DNA of 64,000 nt from Aphanothece sacrum FPU1 (GTDB taxonomy: Bacteria; Cyanobacteriota; Cyanobacteriia; Cyanobacteriales; Microcystaceae), in NCBI RefSeq assembly GCF_003864295.1, contig NZ_BDQK01000016.1, positions 62,001 through 126,000 on the forward strand, in the 5' to 3' direction. The translations under genes were made by a program, and so were the position numbers. The notes below the pieces were generated by a model. That model was not told the DNA's origin and made no database searches. It saw only the letters and a list, made by a program, of their open reading frames with translations. Below are positions 7,931-17,470 of the stretch, piece by piece (position 1 is the first letter of the stretch; each line of letters starts with the position of its first letter).

Positions 7931-9274
7931 CTAAGATAAACCAGACATTAAAGGAAGCTGATAAGCATCAAATCCAGCATGATTAAGAGCATCTACTGTT
8001 GTAGTCTCATTTTGTACCCAATAGTTTAGACCTAAGCGTACAAATTGTCGTTGTTTACCCTTACCAATAATAGCGATTATAGGGGTTTTCGCCTTACTTT
8101 TATCCCCTGATTGTTCCTGAATAATCCCTTTTAAACTATTTTGAGAAACTCTATTTGTTGCTTGTTCAAGTGTTAAATTAATCATCACCATTTTAATATT
8201 GTCTATCATTTCTGCATCGTCAATAAGAATTTGTACTTTTTCATCTTTCATGTCAATTTTACCCCAAATAATTAGGTAAATATCTTCTCTAAGTAAATCT
8301 TTGATGCGTTGATAAGTTTCAGGAAAAACTACGCCTTCTGATTGACCAGAAGCATCTTCTAAAGTTAAAAAAGCCATAGGATCTCCCTTTTTAGTTGTAT
8401 GATGTTTAATCATAGTAATCATAACAACAGCACTAATTTTTTGTTTATTTTTTTGCTCTTCTAAGGTACTCAAATTAACAGGGGATAAAATTTGAGCAGA
8501 TTTTTGCATAGCTTTTAAAGGATGTTCAGAAACATAAAATCCTAGATGTTCTTTCTCCAATTTTAGTTTTTCTGGTAAAGAAAAATCCTCAGTTGATGGC
8601 GCACTTGGAGCTTGATCAAACTCACTATTTTGGTTATCATTATTTAGACCAATATCAAAAATATTCATTTGCCCACTTTCTTTCTCTTTTGCTCGTTTTT
8701 GACTCCAAGGAATAACTAGATCTAAATTCTTAATTAATTGTTGTCGGTTAGAATTAATTTTATCAAATCCTCCACAATAAATTAAAGTTTCTAAAGCCCG
8801 TCGATTAACCACTCGCAAATCAACAAGAGAACAAAAATTAGCTAAAGAACTAAATTTTCCTTTGGCCTCCTCTCTCGCTTTTAAAATATTTTCAATCGCC
8901 CCTTCTCCTAAATTTCTCACCGCCGATAAACCAAACAAAATCTTATTACCAATAGGGGTAAAATCTTTTTGAGAATGATTAATATCCGGAGGTTGGACAT
9001 CAATACCCATTTTTTGACAATTTTCTCGATATTTTTCGACTTTATCTTGATTATCACTACTTGCCGTCAATAAAGCCGTCATATATTCCACTGGATAATT
9101 AGCTTTTAAATAGGCGGTTTGATATGTGACATAAGCATAAGCTGTCGAGTGAGATTTATTGAAACAATTAGAAGCAACTAAACCATTTACTAACAAAAAA
9201 TTATGATCTGTTTCGACTCCAATATCGTAAACAGATTGAAACCCTAAAGATTTGGAACTAATAATTTTAACCAT
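7931..9274 (-). CDS. dnaE2 (DnaE-C): DNA polymerase III alpha subunit, C-terminal half with split-intein Int-C
   Basis: A 447-residue protein that begins with a 36-residue Int-C ([11 protein letters not shown]...DHNFLLVNG...ASN), immediately followed by the +1 extein cysteine of [25 protein letters not shown]. Int-C ends in asparagine, as needed for branch resolution. The extein carries the DnaE finger/helix-hairpin-helix region and an OB-fold ([28 protein letters not shown]). In cyanobacteria the two DnaE halves are made from unlinked genes and joined by protein trans-splicing; the N-terminal half is not in this window, as expected. Confidence 0.97.
   Translation of the reverse strand: MVKIISSKSLGFQSVYDIGVETDHNFLLVNGLVASNCFNKSHSTAYAYVTYQTAYLKANYPVEYMTALLTASSDNQDKVEKYRENCQKMGIDVQPPDINHSQKDFTPIGNKILFGLSAVRNLGEGAIENILKAREEAKGKFSSLANFCSLVDLRVVNRRALETLIYCGGFDKINSNRQQLIKNLDLVIPWSQKRAKEKESGQMNIFDIGLNNDNQNSEFDQAPSAPSTEDFSLPEKLKLEKEHLGFYVSEHPLKAMQKSAQILSPVNLSTLEEQKNKQKISAVVMITMIKHHTTKKGDPMAFLTLEDASGQSEGVVFPETYQRIKDLLREDIYLIIWGKIDMKDEKVQILIDDAEMIDNIKMVMINLTLEQATNRVSQNSLKGIIQEQSGDKSKAKTPIIAIIGKGKQRQFVRLGLNYWVQNETTTVDALNHAGFDAYQLPLMSGLS
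9167..9274 (-). other. Split intein Int-C coding segment
   Basis: Codons 1-36 of the dnaE-C gene. The terminal SN dipeptide precedes the Cys+1 nucleophile of the C-extein, and the motif DHNFLLVNG matches block F of DnaE split inteins. The splice junction lies between codons 36 and 37. Confidence 0.95.
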
Positions 9275-9305
9275 TGTCTTTGAATTAATGATACCCTAAA
9301 GAAAA

Positions 9306-9713
9306 TTGACGGTTATTTTGACTTATTATAGAACCATTCGTCTATCAGACACTGATGCCGCAGGAGTCGTTTATTTTGCCTCCCTGTTGTCTATTTGTCA
9401 TGAAGCTTACGAATCCTCCCTAGAAACGGCAGAAATTGACCTAAAAACCTTTTTTCGTGACCCTCAGATGGTCATTCCCATCGTTCACGCAGAAATTACT
9501 TTTTTTCAACCTCTTTGGTCTGGCGATCGCCTCAAAATTGACCTAACTGCGGTACAATTAAATCAGACAGAATTTGAGATTAGTTATAAAATTTTACTCT
9601 CATCCTCTGATGATAAATCTATAGCCCAAGCTAAAACTCGGCACGTTTGTATTAACCCAACTAGCCGTCAAAGAGTCCCTCTATCGGAGTCAATGGTTAA
9701 GTGGTTAAGCTAA
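9306..9713 (+). CDS. 1,4-dihydroxy-2-naphthoyl-CoA hydrolase (hot-dog thioesterase)
   Basis: A 135-residue hot-dog-fold thioesterase. The conserved start YYRTIRLSDTDAAGVVYFASLLSICHEAYE contains the catalytic aspartate in the DTDAAGVVYF segment. Cyanobacterial members of this type hydrolyse DHNA-CoA in phylloquinone (vitamin K1) synthesis, supplying the photosystem I cofactor. Translation starts at TTG, and the gene is divergent from dnaE-C with only 31 bp between the start codons, so the two promoters must overlap or lie inside the genes. Confidence 0.85.
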   Translation: MTVILTYYRTIRLSDTDAAGVVYFASLLSICHEAYESSLETAEIDLKTFFRDPQMVIPIVHAEITFFQPLWSGDRLKIDLTAVQLNQTEFEISYKILLSSSDDKSIAQAKTRHVCINPTSRQRVPLSESMVKWLS

Positions 9714-9728
9714 GACGCATTTAAACAG

Positions 9729-9840
9729 GGTATTTGGTTGTTTAGTACAAAAGATTAAACTCCTTCTCCGGTGCTCCCTTTGCTCCGGCGCTCCCCTGCA
9801 ATCTCAACTAGCAATTTATATGCTTAACAGCTTAGCTTGC
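9729..9840. repeat. Dispersed repeat family 1, copy 1
   Basis: A segment of about 105 bp with two near-tandem units of CTCCGGYGCTCCCTT, then CAATCTCAACTA and ending in ACAGCTTAGC. A clearly homologous copy lies at 17374-17470. It fills most of the gene-free stretch between the thioesterase and glnB. Confidence 0.75.
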
Positions 9841-10053
9841 CAAAACTAGCTTTTAGGGATAAAAACAGAAGGGAAAAATCGGCTCAAATCTACTTATTTT
9901 TTCTCCTTGGATAAGCTGTAATACCTAGACAAAAAGTAGCAAATCGAGTAAGCTATCAATGGATCTTCGCGTCAATTTATTACGCCGAGGTTTGACGATT
10001 AGAATCTATGCTTTTCAAAGCATGGAGACTTCAAGAATAGCTATATTTCATGA

Positions 10054-10404
<351 letters not shown>

Positions 10405-10435
10405 CTTCGTAGGGGCGGATAACCATTGGCCCCTA

Positions 10436-11011
10436 TTATACTTCACTTCCTCGTAATTGAGGCAATAACAGGGCAAATGCTTGCCCCCGATGACTCACTT
10501 CCCGTTTAATCTCTGGGTTCATTTCGGCAAAGGTTTGTTGATATTGGGGAACAAAAAAGAGCGGATCATAGCCAAATCCCCCTTTTCCTCTCGGTTCCGC
10601 TAAAATTTCCCCCCGACAAATACCTTCTGTTTCCCAGACAATTGAACCATCAGGAGACGCGATCGCAATGGCACAAATAAATTGAGCTTGTCGATTCTGA
10701 TTATTGCCTAATTCTTTTAATAATCGTTCAATTCTTTGTTCATCTGTCTGACCATATCGCGCTGAATATATACCAGGTGCGCCATTTAGTGCATCTACTG
10801 CTAACCCTGAATCATCCCCAATGGCCCACTTTCCTAAGGATTTAGCTACTTGAGAGGCTTTTAAAGCGGCATTTTCCTGAAAAGTTGTGCCTGTTTCTTC
10901 AATATCTAATTCTTTTGGCTTTAATTCTAATTCCCAATCTAATACCGTTAAATACTCGGCTATTTCTTCTAATTTACCAGGATTACTGGTAGCAACAATT
11001 AATTGTTTCAT
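10436..11011 (-). CDS. rdgB: dITP/XTP pyrophosphatase (RdgB/HAM1 family)
   Basis: A 191-residue house-cleaning nucleotide pyrophosphatase that removes dITP, ITP and XTP. The start is set at MKQLIVATSNPGKLEEIAEYL, the family N terminus with the SNPGK substrate loop; an upstream in-frame GTG would add 40 unrelated residues. Other signatures are GDDSGLAVDALNGAPGIYSARY and GFGYDPLFFVP. The gene converges on glnB with a 31-bp gap. Confidence 0.94.
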   Translation of the reverse strand: MKQLIVATSNPGKLEEIAEYLTVLDWELELKPKELDIEETGTTFQENAALKASQVAKSLGKWAIGDDSGLAVDALNGAPGIYSARYGQTDEQRIERLLKELGNNQNRQAQFICAIAIASPDGSIVWETEGICRGEILAEPRGKGGFGYDPLFFVPQYQQTFAEMNPEIKREVSHRGQAFALLLPQLRGSEV

Positions 11012-11160
11012 CGTTTTTTTTGACTTGTTAGTATTGATTAAGCAAAAAAGCTCGGAACTATTGACTCTCGATTGACTTCTTTTCAAGAATAGACGTTCTT
11101 CGCCCCTTGCGGAGAATGCTCTTGTCACCAAGAATCGCTGGATACCTCTGGGGGTTAAGT

Positions 11161-11868
11161 CTATTGGCCGCCAGAGGGTTTTTTGCTACTATACAACTTT
11201 TCCCATAAATCAGGACGACGTTTTTGAGTACGTTTTTTTTGTTCTTCTAGTCGCCATTTAGCGATCGCTTGATGATTACCTGAACGCAATATTTCTGGAA
11301 CTTCCCAATCCCGAAAAACCGCAGGTCGAGTATATTGGGGATAATCAAGTAAACCTTCCTGAAAACTTTCCGCCTTAAGAGACTCCTCTTTACCCACCGT
11401 TCCAGGTAACAAGCGAATCACTCCGTTAATTAAAGCTAAAGCCGGAATTTCCCCACAAGTTAACACAAAATCCCCCAAAGAAATCTCCCGATCCGCCAAA
11501 TAACGAATACGCTCATCAACTCCTTCATAATGTCCACAAATCAAGACTAATTGCTGCTTTTGTGTGGCTAATTCCTGTAAAATAGATTGATTGAGAGGAC
11601 AACCTTGAGGCGTAAGCAGAATAACTTCCCTTTTGGGAAGAACACTCAAAGATTCAACAGCCGCAAAAATGGGGTCTGGTTTAAGAACCATTCCTACCCC
11701 ACCTCCATAAGGTATATCATCAACCCGATGGTGTTTATCGAGAGCAAACTGTCGAGGATTGACTAAATTAACCTTAGCGATTTCCTTAGCGATTGCCTTT
11801 CCTAAAAGTCCAGACTCAAGAGGTGAAGCGAAAAAATCAGGAAAAAGAGTGATAACGTCAATTTGCAC
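11161..11868 (-). CDS. trmD: tRNA (guanine-N1-)-methyltransferase
   Basis: A 235-residue SPOUT-class enzyme that makes m1G37 in tRNAs reading CNN and related codons, preventing frameshifting. Signatures: DVITLFPDFF at the N terminus, DDIPYGGGVGMVLKPDPIF, the knot region LICGHYEGVDERI and ISLGDFVLTCGEIPALALINGVIRLLPG. It stands alone, not next to rimM, rpsP or rplS as in E. coli. Confidence 0.97.
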   Translation of the reverse strand: MQIDVITLFPDFFASPLESGLLGKAIAKEIAKVNLVNPRQFALDKHHRVDDIPYGGGVGMVLKPDPIFAAVESLSVLPKREVILLTPQGCPLNQSILQELATQKQQLVLICGHYEGVDERIRYLADREISLGDFVLTCGEIPALALINGVIRLLPGTVGKEESLKAESFQEGLLDYPQYTRPAVFRDWEVPEILRSGNHQAIAKWRLEEQKKRTQKRRPDLWEKLYSSKKPSGGQ

Positions 11869-12038
11869 AGGAATGACTCAAACTGTCAGGAAATATAATC
11901 TAAATTTTAGGTTTAGGATAATATTATAGCTTAAAATAGACGAAAGAACAGCAAACACAAACAAAGACTAAAATGCCGCTAAAACATTTTTATGTAGCAG
12001 TGTCAATATGTAATAATTATTAAGACTTTAGGTTTAGA

Positions 12039-12218
12039 CCAGTAGAAAACTGGACTATCCCAGAGACCGAAAGCAATTCGGATAAGTTGTCAAAGTCAAA
12101 CATCTAAGCAAGTTGCCACGACTCAACAGACAAACTGGGACTAACAAAAACTTCACTTGGGAAAGCCAAGAAAAATCAGCAAGAAAAATGAGCCAAATAA
12201 GGCTTAGCTGAAGGCTAA
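12039..12218 (+). ncRNA. Candidate structured RNA or 5' leader upstream of cphB
   Basis: Within the 465-bp gap before cphB, four perfect hairpins each have a 5-bp stem and 5-nt loop: CCAGT/ACTGG at 12039-12053, CCGAA/TTCGG at 12067-12081, CTTGG/CCAAG at 12156-12170 and TTAGC/GCTAA at 12204-12218. A longer-range pair TCCCAG (12058-12063) / CTGGGA (12135-12140) would close over the second hairpin and over GTTG/CAAC (12112-12127). I do not recognise the RNA family. The rest of the gap (11869-12038, 12219-12333) is AT-rich with no gene. Confidence 0.45.
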
Positions 12219-12333
12219 AGGGGCAAACAAGAGAAGGTAAAAGGATTTAAAGTCAGCTTATATTAACATTATCAAAAAGATTATTACGTTAACCTGACAA
12301 TCTGAATTTTTCTTTTTGCTTAAAAACGATATC

Positions 12334-13203
12334 ATGTTGCATCTAGAGACTCAATCCCACGAAAGCCCCATGTTCCAATCGACAACAACTGCTATTTTAG
12401 TCATCGGCGGTGCCGAAGATAAAGTACACGGCCGAGAAATTCTACAAACATTTTGGTTCCGATCAGGGGGAACCGAATCTACCATTGCCATTATTCCCTC
12501 AGCCTCTAGAGAACCCGTTCTCATTGGAGAACGGTATCAGCAGATTTTTGAAGAAATGGGAGCCAAATATGTCAAAGTCCTAGACATACGCGATCGCGCC
12601 CAAGGAGAAGAACCTTTCTTCCAACAATATATCGAAGAATGTACCGGAGTCTTCCTGACAGGGGGAGATCAACTCAGATTATGCGGTTTATTAGCTGATA
12701 CTCCCCTAATGGAACGAATTCGTCAACGAGTCCAACTCGGAGAAATTAGTTTAGCAGGAACCAGTGCTGGAGCAGCCGTCATGGGACATCATATGATAGC
12801 AGGAGGTAGCAGTGGGGAATCTCCTAATCGGGCCCTAGTAGATATGGCCATGGGACTAGGGATAATTCCTGAAATGATTGTAGATCAGCATTTTCATAAT
12901 CGTAACCGCATGGCCAGGTTATTAAGTGCCTTATCAAGTCATCCTGAACGTCTTGGTATCGGTATAGACGAAGATACCTGTGCCATGTTTGAACGAGATG
13001 GCATCATTCGTGTGGTGGGACGAGGAACCGTTACCATTGTAGATGGACGGGAAATGACTTATACCAATCAAAGTGAAGTTGGAGCGAATGATCCCCTAAG
13101 TCTACATAACCTGCGACTTCATGTGTTATCCCACGGGGACGGTTATCATCTTCATCAACACCAATCTATTGCTAAAGTAAGTGTTCCCATCGAATCAACT
13201 TAA
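12334..13203 (+). CDS. cphB: Cyanophycinase
   Basis: A serine exopeptidase of family S51 that degrades cyanophycin (multi-L-arginyl-poly-L-aspartate) to beta-Asp-Arg dipeptides. Signatures: AILVIGGAEDKVHGREIL, FLTGGDQLRLCGLLADTP, the nucleophile elbow LAGTSAGAAVMGHHMIAGGSS and DQHFHNRNRMARLL. ATG 12334 is chosen (about 289 residues); ATG 12370 (MFQSTTTAI) is also possible because the conserved part begins at AILVIGG. It lies 113 bp upstream of cphA on the same strand, the usual cphBA order. Confidence 0.95.
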   Translation: MLHLETQSHESPMFQSTTTAILVIGGAEDKVHGREILQTFWFRSGGTESTIAIIPSASREPVLIGERYQQIFEEMGAKYVKVLDIRDRAQGEEPFFQQYIEECTGVFLTGGDQLRLCGLLADTPLMERIRQRVQLGEISLAGTSAGAAVMGHHMIAGGSSGESPNRALVDMAMGLGIIPEMIVDQHFHNRNRMARLLSALSSHPERLGIGIDEDTCAMFERDGIIRVVGRGTVTIVDGREMTYTNQSEVGANDPLSLHNLRLHVLSHGDGYHLHQHQSIAKVSVPIEST

Positions 13204-13316
13204 CTTAAGAAAGATAAACTGTTCATTATGAACAGTCAGTTAGTCCTAAAAGACTAGACAATTGAGAATAAACGGCTTCTTTGTGCTTCCCAGTGTGGAT
13301 CTGAAAAACGGCAACC

Positions 13317-15950
13317 ATGAAAATTATACGAACCCTGACTCTACGCGGCCCCAACTACTGGAGTATACGGCGCAAAAAACTCATCGTAATGCGCCTTGAC
13401 TTGGAAGAACTCGCACAGAAGCCCTCCAACGATATACCCGGATTTTATGATGGTTTGATCAAGGTATTACCAAGCTTGGTTGAACATTTTTGCGCTCCAG
13501 GATATCGGGGTGGCTTCTTACAACGAGTCAAAGAAGGCACTTATATGGGCCATATCATCGAACACGTGGCCCTAGAATTACAAGAATTAACGGGAATGCC
13601 CGTGGGATTTGGTCGCACTAGGGAAACTGATACCCCAGGGACTTACAACGTCGTCTTTGAATATGTAGATGAACAAGCAGGGCGTTACGCAGGACGGGCC
13701 GCTGTTCGTCTTTGTCAATCAATCGTAGATACGGGAACCTATCCTCAAGAAGACTTAGAACAAGATTTAACCGATTTAAGAGATCTACGGGCCAATGCGT
13801 CCCTGGGCCCCAGTACAGAAACCCTGGTTACAGAAGCAGAAGCCCGTCAAATCCCTTGGATGGTACTAAGTGCCAGAGCAATGGTACAACTTGGATATGG
13901 AGTGCATCAAAAACGCATTCAAGCTACCTTAAGTCAAATGTCAGGCATTTTAGGGGTAGAACTCGCTTGTGATAAGGAAGGGACTAAAACTATTCTCCAA
14001 GACTCAGGAATCCCTGTTCCCCAAGGTACCACTATCCAATTTTTTGAAGATTTAGAAAACGCGATCGCCGATGTGGGAGGTTATCCCATCGTCATTAAAC
14101 CCTTAGACGGGAATCATGGACGAGGTATCACCATTAATATTAGCAATTGGGAAGAAGCCGAAGAAGCCTATGATTTAGCCGCTAAAGAGTCAAAAACCCG
14201 TAGTGTGATCATTGAACGTTATTATCAAGGAAATGATCACCGTTTATTAGTGGTAAACGGGAAATTAGTGGCGGTGGCTGAACGAACTCCGGCCCATGTG
14301 ATTGGAGACGGGAAACATACCGTTGAAGAATTAATTGAGATTACTAATAAAGACCCCAATCGAGGGGAAGGCCATGATAAGGTTCTGACGAAGATTACGG
14401 TAGATAAACTCTCTTTAGGGGTACTCGAACGTCAAGGTTATCGTCTCAATACCATTCTCAACAAAGGAGAGATTGCCTATTTGCGAGCAACCGCTAATTT
14501 AAGTACGGGAGGCAGTGCTATTGATCGTACTGACGAGATTCACCCGGAAAACCTCTGGATTGCAGAACGGGTGGCCAAGGTGATTGGCTTAGATATCGCC
14601 GGAATCGATGTGGTAACACCTGATATTAGCAAACCATTACGAGAAGTTAATGGGGTTATTGTGGAAGTAAATGCTGCTCCAGGGTTTAGGATGCACGTGG
14701 CCCCTAGTCAGGGATTATCTCGCAATGTGGCCGCCCCGGTGATGGATATGTTATTTCCCCCAGACAGTCCTACTCGTATTCCTATTGTGGGTGTGACCGG
14801 AACTAATGGAAAAACCACTACCACCCGTCTAACGGCTCATATCTATCGTCAAACGGGCAAAATCGTCGGTTATACCACCACCGATGGCATTTATATTGGG
14901 GAATATTTGGTTGAAAAAGGGGATAATACAGGGCCTCATAGCGCCCATGTTATTCTCAAAGATCCCACAGTGGAAGTGGCAGTGTTAGAGACAGCTAGAG
15001 GGGGAATACTTCGCTCCGGTATCGCTTTTGATGTCTGTGATGTGGGCATTATTTTGAATGTGGCAGCCGACCATTTAGGTTTGGGGGATATTGATACCAT
15101 TGAGCAGATGGCCAAGGTTAAGGGGGTATTAGCTGAGGTAGTTAGTCCTGATGGTTATGTGGTCTTAAATGCCGATGATCCCTTAGTTTCGGCCATGGCA
15201 GAACGAGTCAAGGCGAAAGTGGCTTACTTTTCCATGAGTCCCGATAACCCTATTATTGAAAATCATCTCCGTCGTGGTGGATTGGCTGCCGTCTATGAAA
15301 ATGGCTATCTCTCCATTTTAGAGGGTCAATGGACTCTACGGATTGAAGAAGCGACTAATGTTCCCATGACTATGGGAGGCATGGCTCCCTTTATGATTGC
15401 TAATGCTTTGGCGGCTTGTTTAGCTACCTTTGCTCAAGGGGTAGACATTGAAAAAATTCGTCAAGGGGTGAGAACCTTTAAAGCGTCGGTCAGTCAGACT
15501 CCTGGGCGGATGAATTTGTTTAATTTGGGCAGTTATCACGCTTTAGTTGATTATGCTCATAATCCGGCCGGATACGAAGCGGTGGGCGGTTTTGTTAAGA
15601 ACTGGAAAGGAGAACGGTTAGGGGTTGTGGGAGGCCCTGGCGATCGCCGAGATGAGGATTTAATACTGCTGGGAAAAATTGCGGCCCAAGTGTTTGATCG
15701 TATTATTGTTAAAGAAGATGAGGATAAACGAGGAAGGGATAACGGCGAGGTAGCAGATCTGATTATTAAGGGGATTGTTCGAGAAAATTCTAACATACCC
15801 TACGAAATCATTTTAAATGAAACAGAAGCCCTAGAAACTGGTTTAGATAAGGTTAGTCAGGGGGGATTAGTAGTGATTTTCCCTGAAAGCGTTACTGGAG
15901 CGATTTCGGTGATTAAAAAGCGTAATCCTCTGGCGGATGACAGTCTGTAA
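13317..15950 (+). CDS. cphA: Cyanophycin synthetase
   Basis: An 877-residue enzyme that elongates cyanophycin non-ribosomally, using ATP, aspartate and arginine. Residues about 1-160 form the N-terminal domain (GHIIEHVALELQ), 210-480 the ATP-grasp domain (VIKPLDGNHGRGI, VIVEVNAAPGFRMHVAPS) that activates the chain carboxylate, and 490-877 a Mur-ligase-like domain with Walker A GVTGTNGKTTTTRL and DYAHNPAGYEAV. The length matches CphA1. It forms a probable operon with cphB; cyanophycin stores nitrogen when growth is otherwise limited. Confidence 0.98.
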   Translation: MKIIRTLTLRGPNYWSIRRKKLIVMRLDLEELAQKPSNDIPGFYDGLIKVLPSLVEHFCAPGYRGGFLQRVKEGTYMGHIIEHVALELQELTGMPVGFGRTRETDTPGTYNVVFEYVDEQAGRYAGRAAVRLCQSIVDTGTYPQEDLEQDLTDLRDLRANASLGPSTETLVTEAEARQIPWMVLSARAMVQLGYGVHQKRIQATLSQMSGILGVELACDKEGTKTILQDSGIPVPQGTTIQFFEDLENAIADVGGYPIVIKPLDGNHGRGITINISNWEEAEEAYDLAAKESKTRSVIIERYYQGNDHRLLVVNGKLVAVAERTPAHVIGDGKHTVEELIEITNKDPNRGEGHDKVLTKITVDKLSLGVLERQGYRLNTILNKGEIAYLRATANLSTGGSAIDRTDEIHPENLWIAERVAKVIGLDIAGIDVVTPDISKPLREVNGVIVEVNAAPGFRMHVAPSQGLSRNVAAPVMDMLFPPDSPTRIPIVGVTGTNGKTTTTRLTAHIYRQTGKIVGYTTTDGIYIGEYLVEKGDNTGPHSAHVILKDPTVEVAVLETARGGILRSGIAFDVCDVGIILNVAADHLGLGDIDTIEQMAKVKGVLAEVVSPDGYVVLNADDPLVSAMAERVKAKVAYFSMSPDNPIIENHLRRGGLAAVYENGYLSILEGQWTLRIEEATNVPMTMGGMAPFMIANALAACLATFAQGVDIEKIRQGVRTFKASVSQTPGRMNLFNLGSYHALVDYAHNPAGYEAVGGFVKNWKGERLGVVGGPGDRRDEDLILLGKIAAQVFDRIIVKEDEDKRGRDNGEVADLIIKGIVRENSNIPYEIILNETEALETGLDKVSQGGLVVIFPESVTGAISVIKKRNPLADDSL

Positions 15951-15988
15951 ATCTTGGAGGTGAAGTAAGGATGTTTTACTGTGATCGG

Positions 15989-16091
15989 CTCCGCAATGCC
16001 TTCGGCGATCGCTCTGCGTAGCTTGTGTTAGCGGAGCGTAACGCACAAATAATTAGTATTAAAAAGGTGCGTTACATTGCATTAACGCACC
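15989..16091. repeat. Palindrome cluster with HIP1, adjoining IS
   Basis: CTCCGC at 15989-15994 pairs with GCGGAG at 16031-16036 around a HIP1 octamer. A second perfect hairpin follows: GGTGCGTTA (16066-16074), loop CATTGCAT, TAACGCACC (16083-16091). The IS element starts at the very next base. These are common types of cyanobacterial intergenic palindromes. Confidence 0.75.
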
Positions 16092-17364
16092 CTGGCGTGG
16101 GGACATGAAACCCTGAAAGCCTTACCAGATGACGAAAAGAGCAAAACATGGTAAAAAGAAAATGTTCTTTTTTTAGCGATCGCCGTCTAAACCCAAAATG
16201 TTACCAGAAATTTATAACAACCATTTAACAAAGTATCTGAAAAAATCGGAATATTTAATACTGTTAATCATGATAGAATTAGTGCAAGTATATAGGAAAA
16301 TTAGGTTTTATGAGTTAGCTAGTTATTTTCCCAGTCCCATTTTATTTGAAAGTAAGAGAAAAAAGTTAAAACGGTTTTTCGAGATTCCTTGTTTGACAAT
16401 TGAAGGAGTATGGATACCTATCATAAAACAGTGGTTAAAGCAATCATTTAGTACAGGAGATGTCTTACATATTGCCATAGATAGAACCCAATGGGGGTTG
16501 ATTAATATTTTGATGGTAAGTCTGGTAATTGATAATAGAGGAATTCCCTTATATTTTGAGTTGCTAGATCACATCGGTAATAGTAACTTTGACACACAGA
16601 AAAGTATATTAGCCCGAATATTACTCTTTCTAAAAGAATATAAAATAGTTGTCTTAGGGGATAGAGAATTCTGCTCAGTTGAACTAGCAAAATGGTTACA
16701 TGGACAAAAAAGAGTTTATTATGCACTCAGATTGAAGAAAAGCAACTATATTGAAGTAGAAAAGGAAATGTGGACGCGACTAAAAGATTTAGGATTATCT
16801 TCAGGAATGTCTTTATTTTATCAAGGAGTTAAAGTTACGAAAACAAAAGGATTTATAGGCAGTAATATAGTGGCGAAATGGAAAAAGAAGTATAGAGGAA
16901 TAGAGACAAAAGAAGCTTGGTTTATTATCACAAATTTAACCAGTATTGATGAGACGATTGACGCTTATAAAAAGAGATTTTGTATTGAGGAAATGTTTCG
17001 GGATTTTAAGAAAGGTGGTTATGATTTAGAAAGAACGAAATTAACAGGACATCGCCTTACTTCCTTAATTATATTGATTACTCTAGCTTATTCAATGGCA
17101 ACATTTTCTGGAAAAATTATTAAAGAGAAAGGATTGGCAAAATATGTGGGGAGAGTCAGAAAAAACAAGAAAATGCGACGGAGACACAGTAACTTTTATA
17201 TCGGTCTTCATGGAAAAGATTGGGTTGACTCTTGTGATTTATTTACCGTTGAAGCCCAGGCATTAATGCAATTAAGCCCCGAAAAACGCGCCTATTATCG
17301 ACGAGGACGACGGGCTATATCCCTGATTAAGTCTAGCTTATAGATTTTTATGTCCCCACGCCAG
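16092..17364 (+). mobile_element. IS4-like insertion sequence with 15-bp terminal inverted repeats
   Basis: A 1273-bp element bounded by CTGGCGTGGGGACAT (16092-16106) and its exact reverse complement (17350-17364), containing one full-length DDE transposase gene. No direct target duplication is seen: the flanks are ACGCACC on the left and TTATAGA on the right. The left end abuts a perfect hairpin, suggesting either palindrome-directed insertion or rearrangement after insertion. Confidence 0.88.
16198..17343 (+). CDS. IS4-family DDE transposase
   Basis: A 381-residue transposase with all three catalytic acids visible: D in HIAIDRTQWG, D in VVLGDREFCS and E in the YREK-type box YKKRFCIEEMFRDFKKGGYDLE. 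The C-terminal region is basic (RVRKNKKMRRRHS). The reading frame is intact from ATG 16198 and ends just inside the right inverted repeat, so the element may still be active. Confidence 0.92.
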   Translation: MLPEIYNNHLTKYLKKSEYLILLIMIELVQVYRKIRFYELASYFPSPILFESKRKKLKRFFEIPCLTIEGVWIPIIKQWLKQSFSTGDVLHIAIDRTQWGLINILMVSLVIDNRGIPLYFELLDHIGNSNFDTQKSILARILLFLKEYKIVVLGDREFCSVELAKWLHGQKRVYYALRLKKSNYIEVEKEMWTRLKDLGLSSGMSLFYQGVKVTKTKGFIGSNIVAKWKKKYRGIETKEAWFIITNLTSIDETIDAYKKRFCIEEMFRDFKKGGYDLERTKLTGHRLTSLIILITLAYSMATFSGKIIKEKGLAKYVGRVRKNKKMRRRHSNFYIGLHGKDWVDSCDLFTVEAQALMQLSPEKRAYYRRGRRAISLIKSSL

Positions 17365-17373
17365 TTATAGAGG

Positions 17374-17470
17374 GTTTTGGTACAAAAGTTCAAATCTTTC
17401 TCCGGCGCTCCCTTGCTCCGGCGCTCCCTTGCAATCTCAACTACCAATTTAGATGCGTGACAGCTTAGCA
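17374..17470. repeat. Dispersed repeat family 1, copy 2
   Basis: Homologous to 9729-9840, with the same double CTCCGGCGCTCCCTT units, CAATCTCAACTA and ACAGCTTAGC end. It starts 10 bp beyond the IS right end and replaces the 3' part of the broken permease gene. Confidence 0.75.

Noticed and set aside
12000-12300. Glutamine riboswitch, tmRNA, RNase P RNA or group I intron before cphB
   Set aside because: None of the core sequence motifs of these RNAs that I know are present; only a generic folded RNA is supported.
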